From Rubrivivax sp. (GTDB taxonomy: Bacteria > Pseudomonadota > Gammaproteobacteria > Burkholderiales > Burkholderiaceae_C), in the NCBI GenBank assembly GCA_016719535.1, contig JADJYX010000026.1:62001-126000 (forward strand): 64,000 nt of DNA, given 5' to 3'. Positions 50,900 through 58,907 of the stretch are shown piece by piece. The notes under the pieces were generated by a model. That model was given only the letters and a program-made list of their open reading frames with translations, did no database searches and was not told the origin of the DNA. Position numbers and translations under genes: made by a program. Position 1 is the first letter of the stretch. Each line of letters begins with the position of its first letter.

Positions 50900-52948
50900 A
50901 TGCAGAAGTCCAACGCCGTGGCCGCGCTGGCCGGCACCAACGGCGCGCTGGGATCGCTGCTGCAACCGGCCCGCCTGCGTGCCGCGCTGCGCGCCAACGA
51001 TCGCCTCAAGCTCTACCTCACCGTGTTGCAGGCCGCGGCCACGCATGCGCGGGCGCCGCAGCAACCGCTGCTGGACCTGGCACGCGAGATCCGCGCCGCC
51101 GACATCGCCGTGCGCGCCGACGCCGACTGGCTGTCGGACCTGCCGGCCACCGCCACGCTGCAGGGCGAGACGCTGCGCGTGCCCGAGCTGCCGCGCCTGG
51201 CCACCAGCCTGCACGACGATCTGGTGACGATGGCGCGGCCGCTGCTCGACCCTGCCGATGGCGACGAAGAGCCCGGGTCCGGCGCGCTCGGCAGCCGCGT
51301 GCGGCACTGGCTCGACGAACTGGCCGCGCTGCAGGCGCCGACGCTCGACGGAACCACACTGGACACGCTGACGCACGCCCGTCGCGACCTCGGCGACAGC
51401 CTGCACCTGACCGTGATGGACCTGCACAAGGCGCTCAACCGGCTGGCCGGTACGCTGGCCAGCGACACCATCGCCGGCGCCCATGTCTGGCAGCTGGCCG
51501 CCGACGGCAGCGACGCGCCACGCATCGAGGCCTTCATGCGCGGCATCGCGCGCGCACGCGCGCTGAAGCTCGAACACGCGGGCCTGGATACCGCCGCCAC
51601 GCGCGATGCCCGCTGCCTGCTGATCCAGAACGACATCGGCAGCAATGACGCCCATGTGCTGGTGATCCACATCGATACCGCCGCGCGGCCGATGACCACC
51701 ACGCTGACCTATTCCGACCTGCACCGCCAGCGCTTCGGCTTCTTCCAGCGCCAACTGCAGGCGCTGGGTGCGCGCTGGTCGCAGCCGCAGACGCGACGCA
51801 GCGAAGGCCTCAACCGCGGGCAGGACCACATCGTCGGCAGCGCCGAATTCCAGGCCGATGACGAGGCCACGCTGGCGGCGCAGCTCGAGGGCATCGGCGA
51901 GCGCATCGTCTTCCTCATCGACTGGAACCGCGCGCGCAAGCAGCTGCTGGCCTTCACCGACAAGTCCGGCGCGGTGGCGGTGCTGGAAGAGACGGCCCGC
52001 CGCCGCGTGGGCCATCGGGCCTGGCTCGCCTCGGGCGGCGAGCGGCTGCTGTGGAGCGTGATGGCCGCGCAGGGCGCGGGCAGCTTCCGCCTCGGCGACC
52101 GGCTCGACCAGGTGCTGGGCGCCGAGGCCGCCAACGGCTGGCTGGCCGATGTGCTGGCGCTGGCCTGGCGCGTGCGCGAGCAGGGGCAGCCCGCGGCGCT
52201 GGTGGCTGACGAATCGCGCGCCCTGCTGGCGCGGCTGCTGCAGGGGCGGCGGCACGAACTGGATCTGCTGGAGGAACATGCCGCGCTCATCCATGCGCTG
52301 GCGCAGGCGCTGCGCGACGGCCTCGCCCATGGCTGGGAGCGCAACGAGACCGCCGCCACCGAGATGGCGGCGCGCGCCAAGGCCTGGGAGCGCCAGGCCG
52401 ACCACCTGGTGATGCAGGCCCGCGCCGAGGCCGAACGGCAGCCGCAACGCCAGCCGCTGCTGCGCCTGGTCGAGGCCAGCGACGATGTCGCCGATGCGCT
52501 CGAGGAGGCCGGCTTCCTGCTGTCGCTGCTGGCCGAGCATTTCGGGGCCGTGCGTGGCGCCGACGGCCGCCGCCTGCGGCTGGGCTGGAGCCCGCCGGTG
52601 CGCAGCACGGTGGGGGCGCTGGCCGATGCCGTGCTGCAGGCGGTGCAGGACCACGTGAAGGCGATCGCCGTGGCGCGCAGTTTCGACGAGACCAGCGACA
52701 GCGGCGACCACGACGAATTTCTGGCCGCCTGCTGGCGCGTGCTGCAGGCCGAGCGGCAATGCGATGCGCTGCTGCGCAGCACCCGTCGTGCGATGGCGCA
52801 TGAAGCGCGTGAACGCAACGATGCAGTGGCGCTGACACTGGGCACTGACCTCGCCGCCGCCATCGAAGCGGCCAGCGACGCGCTGCTGGTGCTGGGCCAT
52901 GGCCTGCGCGAGCGCGTGCTGCAGCGCCTGGGGGGCCAGGGTGGCTGA
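50900..52948 (+). CDS. PhoU/DUF47-like protein with long uncharacterised N-terminal region
   Basis: 682 residues from ATG 50900. Residues about 1-440 match no domain I know; they include HLTVMDLHKALNRLAGTLAS, LIQNDIGSNDAHVLVIHID and a segment RIVFLIDWNRARKQLLAFTD. Residues about 450-680 are all-helical with the DUF47/PhoU feel (WERQADHLVMQARAEAERQP, LLRLVEASDDVADALEEAGF, and a second helical half ending VLGHGLRERVLQRL). No signal peptide or membrane segment. Under a strong Pho box and overlapping the next gene by 8 bases, so the two products probably act together. Function unknown; phosphate signalling or P-metabolite handling are guesses. Confidence 0.8.
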   Translation: MQKSNAVAALAGTNGALGSLLQPARLRAALRANDRLKLYLTVLQAAATHARAPQQPLLDLAREIRAADIAVRADADWLSDLPATATLQGETLRVPELPRLATSLHDDLVTMARPLLDPADGDEEPGSGALGSRVRHWLDELAALQAPTLDGTTLDTLTHARRDLGDSLHLTVMDLHKALNRLAGTLASDTIAGAHVWQLAADGSDAPRIEAFMRGIARARALKLEHAGLDTAATRDARCLLIQNDIGSNDAHVLVIHIDTAARPMTTTLTYSDLHRQRFGFFQRQLQALGARWSQPQTRRSEGLNRGQDHIVGSAEFQADDEATLAAQLEGIGERIVFLIDWNRARKQLLAFTDKSGAVAVLEETARRRVGHRAWLASGGERLLWSVMAAQGAGSFRLGDRLDQVLGAEAANGWLADVLALAWRVREQGQPAALVADESRALLARLLQGRRHELDLLEEHAALIHALAQALRDGLAHGWERNETAATEMAARAKAWERQADHLVMQARAEAERQPQRQPLLRLVEASDDVADALEEAGFLLSLLAEHFGAVRGADGRRLRLGWSPPVRSTVGALADAVLQAVQDHVKAIAVARSFDETSDSGDHDEFLAACWRVLQAERQCDALLRSTRRAMAHEARERNDAVALTLGTDLAAAIEAASDALLVLGHGLRERVLQRLGGQGG

Positions 52949-54536
52949 GCCGGCGGTCGATGCCCCGCTGCTGATCGCCTGCGGCGATGTCGCCGCCGCT
53001 GCCGACCTGCCCCCGCAAGCGCGCATCGGCGCCAAGGCGCACAACCTGGCGCGCATGGCGGCGCTGGGGCTGCCGGTGCCGCCGGCCTTCGTGATCGGCA
53101 GCCACTGGTGCGAGCGCGCCCACGCGCTGCAGCCGGACTTCTGGTGCGGGGCCTTGCGCGCCATCGAGCAGGTCACCGGGCGCGGCTTCGGCGATCGCCG
53201 CCACCCGCTGCTGCTGTCGGTGCGCTCGGGGGCCGCGGTGTCGATGCCCGGCATGATGGAGACGGTGCTCGACATCGGCCTCAGCGAGCTCACCCTGCCC
53301 GGCTTCGTGCGCGTGACCGGCAACCCGCAGCTGGCCTGGGACGCCTACCGTCGCCTGGTGGCCGGCTTCGGCGAGGTGGTGCTGGGCGTGGACCGAGGGC
53401 ATTTCGAGCGTGACCTGCAGGGCCTGGCCACCGGCCGCGACGAGCGCGAGCTGGACTTTGCCGAACTGCGCCAGCTCACCCGCCTGCACCTGGCCAGCGT
53501 GCTGCGCGAAAGCGGTCGACCGTTTCCGCAGGATCCCGGCGAACAACTGCGTGCGGCCATCGCCGCCGTCTTCGGCAGCTGGCAGGCCGACAAGGCGCTG
53601 GCCTACCGGCGGCTGCACGGACTGCCCGACCAGCCCGGCACCGCGGTGACGGTGCAGGCCATGGTGTTCGGCAATGCCGGCGGCACCTCGGGCGCCGGGG
53701 TCGGCTTCACGCGGCACCCGTCGACCGGTGCGCCCGAGCCCTGGGTCGACTTTCTGTTCAAGGCGCAGGGCGAGGATGTCGTCTCCGGGCGCCGCACGGC
53801 GCAGGGCCACGCCCAGCTGGCCGCGGTGGCGCCGGCGATCTGGGACGAACTGCGCCAGCACCTGCACCGGCTGGAGCAGGCCTTCGGCGACATGCAGGAC
53901 TTCGAATTCACGGTCGAGAACGGCAAGCTGTGGCTGCTGCAGACCCGTGCCGGCAAGCGCACGCCGCAGGCGCGTGCGCGCATCGCGCTCGACCTGCTCG
54001 ACGAAGGCGTCATCGACGCCCCGCAGGCACTGCTGCGCACGGTCGGCCTGGACGCAGCGACCCTGGCCATCGACCGCATCGCCACCGACGGCGCCGGTGC
54101 CGAGGTGGTGGTGCTGGCCACGGCCGCCAGCGCGGCCCATGGCGTGGCCTGCGGCGAGATCGCGCTCGACGAAGCGCGCGCCCGCGCTCGCCATGCCGCC
54201 GGTGCGCCGGTGGTGCTGCTGCGGCAGGACGCCGAGACGCGCGATCTGGTGGCGCTGGAATGCGCGCTGGGTCTGCTGACGGCGCGCGGCGCGCGCACTT
54301 CGCACGCCGCCGTGGTGGCACGCCAGATGGGCAAGGTCTGCCTCGTCGGTTGCGACGAACTGGCGATCGACCTCGGACGGCGCCGCGTGCGCTTCGGCAG
54401 CGTCGAGATGGGCGAAGGCGAACCCGTCACGCTGGACGGGCATCGCGGTGTGGTCTATCGCGGTGCCGTGCGCACCGTGCGCGAGGCTCCGGCCGAGCTG
54501 CTGCAGCGGCTGGCCGCCCTGCGCGCGAGGGCCTGA
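52941..54536 (+). CDS. PEP/pyruvate-binding, PPDK-like protein lacking the PEP domain
   Basis: 531 residues from the GTG at 52941, inside the end of the previous gene. N-terminal ATP-grasp part like pyruvate phosphate dikinase (IGAKAHNLARMAALGLPVPP, LLLSVRSGAAVSMPGMMETV, FGNAGGTSGAGVGFTRHPST, MQDFEFTVENGKLWLLQTRA) and a phosphohistidine swivel domain (GARTSHAAVVARQMGKVCLV). The C-terminal PEP/pyruvate TIM barrel of full PPDK (about 870 residues) is missing. It could still phosphorylate its own His from ATP and pass the phosphate to an unknown acceptor, perhaps with the DUF47-like partner. Confidence 0.88.
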   Translation: MAEPAVDAPLLIACGDVAAAADLPPQARIGAKAHNLARMAALGLPVPPAFVIGSHWCERAHALQPDFWCGALRAIEQVTGRGFGDRRHPLLLSVRSGAAVSMPGMMETVLDIGLSELTLPGFVRVTGNPQLAWDAYRRLVAGFGEVVLGVDRGHFERDLQGLATGRDERELDFAELRQLTRLHLASVLRESGRPFPQDPGEQLRAAIAAVFGSWQADKALAYRRLHGLPDQPGTAVTVQAMVFGNAGGTSGAGVGFTRHPSTGAPEPWVDFLFKAQGEDVVSGRRTAQGHAQLAAVAPAIWDELRQHLHRLEQAFGDMQDFEFTVENGKLWLLQTRAGKRTPQARARIALDLLDEGVIDAPQALLRTVGLDAATLAIDRIATDGAGAEVVVLATAASAAHGVACGEIALDEARARARHAAGAPVVLLRQDAETRDLVALECALGLLTARGARTSHAAVVARQMGKVCLVGCDELAIDLGRRRVRFGSVEMGEGEPVTLDGHRGVVYRGAVRTVREAPAELLQRLAALRARA

Positions 54537-54537
54537 T

Positions 54538-54765
54538 TCAGGTCAGCGGCGCCCAGCCCGAGGCCACCTCGAAGGGCCCGTGGTCCTCGATCGTCAGCGT
54601 CACCCGGGTGCCTTGCTGCAACCCGTCCAGGGTGCCACCCTGCGTGCAGCGGGTGATGCCCCACTGGCGGTCGTCGTGGTCGGTGGCATAGGCCAATCCC
54701 ATCTGGGGCAGCACCTCCTGCACGGTGGCAACGACGCTGCGGCGGACTTTGGTGGGGTTCGGCAT
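54538..54765 (-). CDS. Small hypothetical protein (75 aa), possible OB-like fold
   Basis: The ATG at 54765 has a good ribosome-binding site (AGGAG). The protein begins MPNPTKVRRSVVATVQEVLP and has beta-rich spacing (QWGITRCTQGGTLDGLQQGT, then VTLTIEDHGPFEVASGW) reminiscent of a cold-shock or S1-like barrel, though no RNA-binding motif is evident. A palindrome at 54797-54810 lies 31 bases upstream. Convergent with the PPDK-like gene, 1 base apart. Function unknown. Confidence 0.65.
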   Translation of the reverse strand: MPNPTKVRRSVVATVQEVLPQMGLAYATDHDDRQWGITRCTQGGTLDGLQQGTRVTLTIEDHGPFEVASGWAPLT

Positions 54766-54796
54766 GGACGCTCCTCGATCGCTCGGTTCAGACACC

Positions 54797-54810
54797 AAGG
54801 GTTTACCCTT
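54797..54810. promoter_or_regulatory. Palindrome upstream of the 75-aa gene
   Basis: AAGGGTTTACCCTT, with 6-base arms and 2 central bases, in a locally AT-rich patch. Placed where an operator for the minus-strand small gene would lie. The regulator is unknown. Confidence 0.4.
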
Positions 54811-55219
54811 ATCGTAACACCCCGACTCGCGGGCCGTGCCTCACCGCCTGCTGACGCTACCGCAGCGCTTCGGCCACCGCAAGCCCGTTGGTCGTCTGAG
54901 GCCCTGCGCCTGCGGCTGCGGGCGGCACCCGACGCTCCAGGTCAGCGTCGACAGGCTGCGGCCGGTCTCTTCGGCCATGCGCCCCGCGGCCCCGTCCTGC
55001 ATCGGCCTGGCGTGCCGCCGCCGCGTGGCGGCGCGCCATACGATGCGCTGCAGCTCGTCGGCCTGTTCGCGCCACAGCGGCTCCGGCAGGCCGGGACCGT
55101 TGCCGGGCACCGTGCCGCGCTGGAATTCGACGCCTGGCCGGGCGGCCACCGCCAGCCGATGATCAGGCCATCGGCATCGTCACCGTGCGGTGGCATCGGG
55201 ATGAGGCATGCGGGTTTGC
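54811..55219. other. Intergenic stretch, possibly a decayed gene
   Basis: 409 bases (454 counting from the small gene start) with no convincing gene. On the minus strand two overlapping open frames (54942-55223 and 54841-55149) could be halves of one broken small protein (for example ...WREQADELQRIVWRAATRRR), but the pieces match nothing I know and the codon pattern is not persuasive. I see no RNA gene. Confidence 0.3.
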
Positions 55220-55660
55220 TCATGCCGGCGGATCCATCCCGCCGCCGGCCCGCGACACCTTGACCCGCAGGTGGTTGCGGCCATCGCGGCGCTCATGCTC
55301 GACCGATTGCGCGTGCCGCCGCACCAGCATCAGCCCGCGCCCGCCCGCCGATGCCGTCTCGATGGAGCCGGCAGGCGCCGGTTCGGGCTGCTGCAGCGGA
55401 TCGAAGGGGCGGCCGTCGTCGACGAAGTCCAGCGTCACGCCCCGCGACTCCAGCGTCACCCGGAGGTCGATCACATGCCCGGCCGCGTCGTCGTAGGCAT
55501 GGTTCTGGATGTTGGTCAGGATCTCTTCCAGCACCAGCTCGCAGGCGTACAGCGTGCGACCGCCAATGCCATGGGCGACCAGGAAGCCGGTCAGCTGCTG
55601 CTGCGTCGGCGCGAGCGCATCGCGCCGCGCCTGCACCTGCAGCTGCAGCGCGGTGTTCAC
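55220..55660 (-). CDS. RsbW-type anti-sigma factor kinase (HATPase)
   Basis: 146 residues from the GTG at 55660, preceded by AGGTG. GHKL ATPase boxes: N box ELVLEEILTNIQNHAY near residue 45, G1 box VDDGRPFDP and G2 box ASAGGRGLMLVRRHAQ. Anti-sigma kinases of this group phosphorylate a STAS antagonist. The STAS gene is directly upstream (39 bases), and a PP2C phosphatase follows in the same direction, giving a full partner-switch set. Confidence 0.88.
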   Translation of the reverse strand: MNTALQLQVQARRDALAPTQQQLTGFLVAHGIGGRTLYACELVLEEILTNIQNHAYDDAAGHVIDLRVTLESRGVTLDFVDDGRPFDPLQQPEPAPAGSIETASAGGRGLMLVRRHAQSVEHERRDGRNHLRVKVSRAGGGMDPPA

Positions 55661-55699
55661 GCCATCACCTGTTGCCAGCGGGCCGCGGGCACGCGGCCT

Positions 55700-56044
55700 T
55701 CAGGGCGCCAGCAGCTGGGCCAGCGCCTGCTGGCGGCTGCGCACGATCGGCACGATCTGGTCGATGGCGGCATCCTCCAGCACCGACTGCACCAGGTCCT
55801 GGGCGCCGAACAGCACCAGCCTGGAGCCGCGCATGCGGGCCGCGCGCGCGCCCTCGATCAGCAGCCGGATGCCCATCGACGCCAGGAAGCTCACGCCGGC
55901 CAGGTCCACGATGGTGTCCCGCCCCGCCGCCGAGACGCTGGCGGAAAAGCGCACGCCGACGCTGTCGGCACCCGGTGCATCCAGGCGGCCCGTCAGGCGC
56001 AGGGCCTGCACGTTGTCCGCGATGTCTTCGACTTCCAGTTCCAT
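55700..56044 (-). CDS. STAS domain anti-sigma factor antagonist
   Basis: 114 residues. The STAS fold with the phosphorylation site in IVDLAGVSFLASMGIRLLIE (Ser within the DLxGVxFLxSxG motif, near residue 57). In the unphosphorylated state such proteins bind the RsbW-type kinase and free the target protein. Encoded between the phosphatase and kinase genes, all on the minus strand. Confidence 0.92.
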   Translation of the reverse strand: MELEVEDIADNVQALRLTGRLDAPGADSVGVRFSASVSAAGRDTIVDLAGVSFLASMGIRLLIEGARAARMRGSRLVLFGAQDLVQSVLEDAAIDQIVPIVRSRQQALAQLLAP

Positions 56045-56185
56045 GCCATGTCCTCGGTTCGGGTGCGCGGCAGGCGCAGCCGCCTCCAGATTGCAGACTA
56101 GGGCCGCCGTGCGACAGCTTCATGACAGGGCACTGCGCCTTCTCCGCCCTCTTCCTTGCCCTGCTCGCTTCCCGCGCCTCGCCGC

Positions 56186-57481
56186 TCAGGCGCGGTCGCG
56201 CCGCAGCATGACCATCGTGATGTCGTCGGTCTGCGCCGCGCCGCCCGCATGCGCGTGGACAGCGGCGAGCAGGCCGTGGGTGAGCACGGCCGGCGGCTGC
56301 TGCGGTTGCCGGACCAGGAAGTCCTCGACCGCCGCCACGCCGAAGGGCACACCGGCCGCATCCTCGAACTCGAAGACGCCGTCGGTCACCAGCGCGAGCA
56401 GATCGCCCGGCGCCAGCTCGATCTCCACCGGCGGCCGCAGGCGCTCGATCGGCATCGCGCCCATCGGGAAACTGGTGGCCCGGTGGCGGGTGAACTGGCC
56501 GCTGGCGGCGCACCAGTGCAGGATCGGCCCCTGGCCGCCGCTGATGAAGCGCAGGCGGTGCGTGGCCGGGTCCAGCAGGCCGACGAAGGCATTGACGAAG
56601 CGCCCGTCGGTCTGCCGCTCGGCGAGCTGGTCGTTGACCTGACGGAACGCGGTCTCGAGATCGGCGCCCAGCCGGATCGCCATGCGCAGCATGGCATGCA
56701 TCTGCGTCACCAGCAGCGCCGGTGCGATGCCGTGGCCGGCGGCGTCGGCCAGCACCAGCAGCAGGCCCTGGGGCACGAGCGCGATGTCGTAGGCGTCACC
56801 GCCGGTCTGCTCGGCGGGCAGGAAGAGGCCGTGCATCGCATAGCCCGGCAGCACCGGCACGGCGGCCGGCAAGGTCCCCAGCTGCACCACGCGGGCGAGT
56901 TCCAGTTCCTGCTGCAGCCGCTCGGCCTCGCGCTGGGCCTGCGCCAGGCGCACGCGCGACAGGGCCACCGCGCATTGCGCCGCCAGCGCCTCGGCCAGCG
57001 AGACGTCGCGCGCATCGAAGGGCCCGCCCTGGCGGTTGAGCACCTGCATCACGCCGATCAGCGCCGAGCGGTGGTCGACCAGCGGCAGCGTGACGCTGCA
57101 ACGCGTGCGAAAGCCGCTGCGGCGGTCGACCTCGGGGTCGAAGCGCGGATCGGCGTAGCAGTCGGGCACGTTGATCGTGACGCCGTCGCGCGCGCAGCGG
57201 CCCACCAGCCCGGTGCCCAGCGGCAGGCGCAGCGGCGGCAGGTCGCTGGCCACTTCCAGCACCAGTTCATCGCGCCCGGCATCGAGCAGCCAGACCGAGG
57301 CACGTTCGGCCCTCAGCACGCGGCAGGCCTCGTCGGTGACGGCGCCGAGCATCGTGCGCAGGTCGAAGGGGGCCGCCAGCGCCCGCGTGACGGCGAGCAC
57401 CGCTTCGAGGTCCTGGCGGGTGAGTGCGTCGTCGCTCGCTGATCGTGCGGCGGCGGTCTCTGCGTGCGGAGTCGGGGTCAT
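56186..57481 (-). CDS. GAF-SpoIIE (PP2C-type) serine phosphatase, RsbU-like
   Basis: 431 residues. Residues about 25-185 are a GAF sensor (VTRALAAPFDLRTMLGAVTD ... IGVMQVLNRQGGPFDARDVS), a short coiled coil follows (AQREAERLQQELELARVVQL), then the PPM phosphatase with metal Asp residues in PAEQTGGDAYDIALV, LADAAGHGIAPALL, ALVTDGVFEFED and TDDITMVMLRRD. It would dephosphorylate the STAS protein in response to a ligand. The promoter should lie in 57482-57640, shared with lplT. Confidence 0.93.
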   Translation of the reverse strand: MTPTPHAETAAARSASDDALTRQDLEAVLAVTRALAAPFDLRTMLGAVTDEACRVLRAERASVWLLDAGRDELVLEVASDLPPLRLPLGTGLVGRCARDGVTINVPDCYADPRFDPEVDRRSGFRTRCSVTLPLVDHRSALIGVMQVLNRQGGPFDARDVSLAEALAAQCAVALSRVRLAQAQREAERLQQELELARVVQLGTLPAAVPVLPGYAMHGLFLPAEQTGGDAYDIALVPQGLLLVLADAAGHGIAPALLVTQMHAMLRMAIRLGADLETAFRQVNDQLAERQTDGRFVNAFVGLLDPATHRLRFISGGQGPILHWCAASGQFTRHRATSFPMGAMPIERLRPPVEIELAPGDLLALVTDGVFEFEDAAGVPFGVAAVEDFLVRQPQQPPAVLTHGLLAAVHAHAGGAAQTDDITMVMLRRDRA

Positions 57482-57609
57482 GCCAGCGGGCGCGATGCGC
57501 CATCCAGAGCGGTCGCGACAGTTTATGCAGCCGGACCGGAAGCACCCGCGCGCTGGACCGCATCGTCACGGGCGGGACATGACCACCGGTCAGCATGGCG
57601 GGTCCTCAC

Positions 57610-57642
57610 CTCGCACCCCGCTCGCACCCCGCTCGCAACCCG
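57610..57642 (+). repeat. Three tandem 11-base repeats just before lplT
   Basis: CTCGCACCCCG occurs at 57610-57620 and 57621-57631, and with one change (CTCGCAACCCG) at 57632-57642. It ends two bases before the preferred lplT ATG. It may be chance slippage or affect translation start choice. Confidence 0.5.
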
Positions 57643-57644
57643 GC

Positions 57645-58907
57645 ATGCCACGAGGTTTCCACTGGCTGATCGCGGCCCAGTTCTGCTCGGCGCTGGCCGA
57701 CAACGCGCTGCTCATCGTCACCCTGGCCGTGCTGCACGATCGGCAACTGGCACCCTGGCTGGCGCCGATGCTGAAATTCGGCTTCACGCTCGCCTATGTG
57801 CTGCTGGCGCCCTTCATCGGGCCCCTGGCCGATGCCATGCCCAAGGGCCGGCTGATGGCGTGGATGAATGGCCTCAAGCTGGTGGGTGCGGCCGCGCTGC
57901 TGGCCGGGCTGCACCCGGTGGCCGCCTTTGCGCTCGTCGGGCTGGGCGCGGCGGCCTATGCACCCGCCAAATACGGCCTGGTGACCGAGATCGTGCCGCC
58001 GCGCCAGCTGGTGGCGGCCAATGGCTGGCTGGAGGTGGCGGTGGTGGTCGCGGTGCTGCTGGGCACGGTATGCGGCGGCCTGCTGGTGTCGCAGGGCTGG
58101 CTGCGGGGCCCGGCCGCTGCGCTGGCAGGCGCGATCGGCGCCGGGCCCCTGCAGGTGTCGCTGGCGGTGGTGATGGCGGTCTACCTGCTGGCCGCGCTGC
58201 TCAACCGCGGCGTGCCGGTCAGCGGCGCCCGCTATGCCACCGCGGCGCGGCAGCCGGGGCGCCTGCTGGGCGAATTCCGGCGCGACAACCGCCGGCTGTG
58301 GCAGGACGCCGATGGCGGGCTGTCGCTGGCGGTGACGACGATCTTCTGGGGCGTGGGCGCCACGCTGCAGTTCATCGTGCTGCGCTGGGCCGGCGAGGCG
58401 CTGGGCCTGCCCTTGTCGCAGGCCGCGGTGCTGCAGGGCGTCGTGGCGCTGGGCGTGATCGTCGGCGCCACCATCGCCGGGCGCTGGGTGCCGCTGGCGG
58501 CAGCGCGGCGCATGCTCGGCTTCGGCGTGCTGCTGGGGCTGGCGATGCCGGCACTGGCAGCCGTGCATACGCTTGCGCTGGCGGTTCCGCTGCTGGTGGT
58601 GGCCGGCGCGGCTGGCGGCCTGCTGGTGGTGCCGCTGAATGCCCTGCTGCAGCACCGCGGCTGCCAGCTGCTGAGCGCCGGTCGTTCGATCGCCGTGCAG
58701 GGTTTCAACGAAAACGCCAGCGTGCTGGCGATGCTGGCCGGCTATGCCGCCCTGGTGGCGCTGGACGTGCCGCTGCGCGGGCTGATGACGGGTTTCGGCC
58801 TGGCGATCGCCGGCGCCATCACGCTGCTGTGGCTGCAGTCCGCGCGCCGGCCGTCGGTGTCGGCCGCGGATGAACAGCCTGCAGCAGCTCGGCCTCGAAG
58901 CGGGTGA
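57645..58907 (+). CDS. lplT: Lysophospholipid transporter LplT
   Basis: 420 residues from ATG 57645 (MPRGFHWLIAAQFCSALADN), matching E. coli LplT from its first helix on; an upstream ATG at 57579 would add 22 residues. MFS fold with about 12 hydrophobic segments; landmark motifs are ALADNALLIVTLAVL, VLLAPFIGPLADAMPKGR, GAAAYAPAKYGLVTEIVPPR and VVPLNALLQHRG. Flips lysophospholipids across the inner membrane for reacylation. The partner acyltransferase Aas is not here. Its end overlaps the glycosyltransferase gene by 89 bases. Confidence 0.93.
   Translation: MPRGFHWLIAAQFCSALADNALLIVTLAVLHDRQLAPWLAPMLKFGFTLAYVLLAPFIGPLADAMPKGRLMAWMNGLKLVGAAALLAGLHPVAAFALVGLGAAAYAPAKYGLVTEIVPPRQLVAANGWLEVAVVVAVLLGTVCGGLLVSQGWLRGPAAALAGAIGAGPLQVSLAVVMAVYLLAALLNRGVPVSGARYATAARQPGRLLGEFRRDNRRLWQDADGGLSLAVTTIFWGVGATLQFIVLRWAGEALGLPLSQAAVLQGVVALGVIVGATIAGRWVPLAAARRMLGFGVLLGLAMPALAAVHTLALAVPLLVVAGAAGGLLVVPLNALLQHRGCQLLSAGRSIAVQGFNENASVLAMLAGYAALVALDVPLRGLMTGFGLAIAGAITLLWLQSARRPSVSAADEQPAAARPRSG

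Noticed and set aside
57610..57642. Possible CRISPR or attachment site
   Set aside because: Units are 11 bases with no spacers and no cas or integrase genes nearby.
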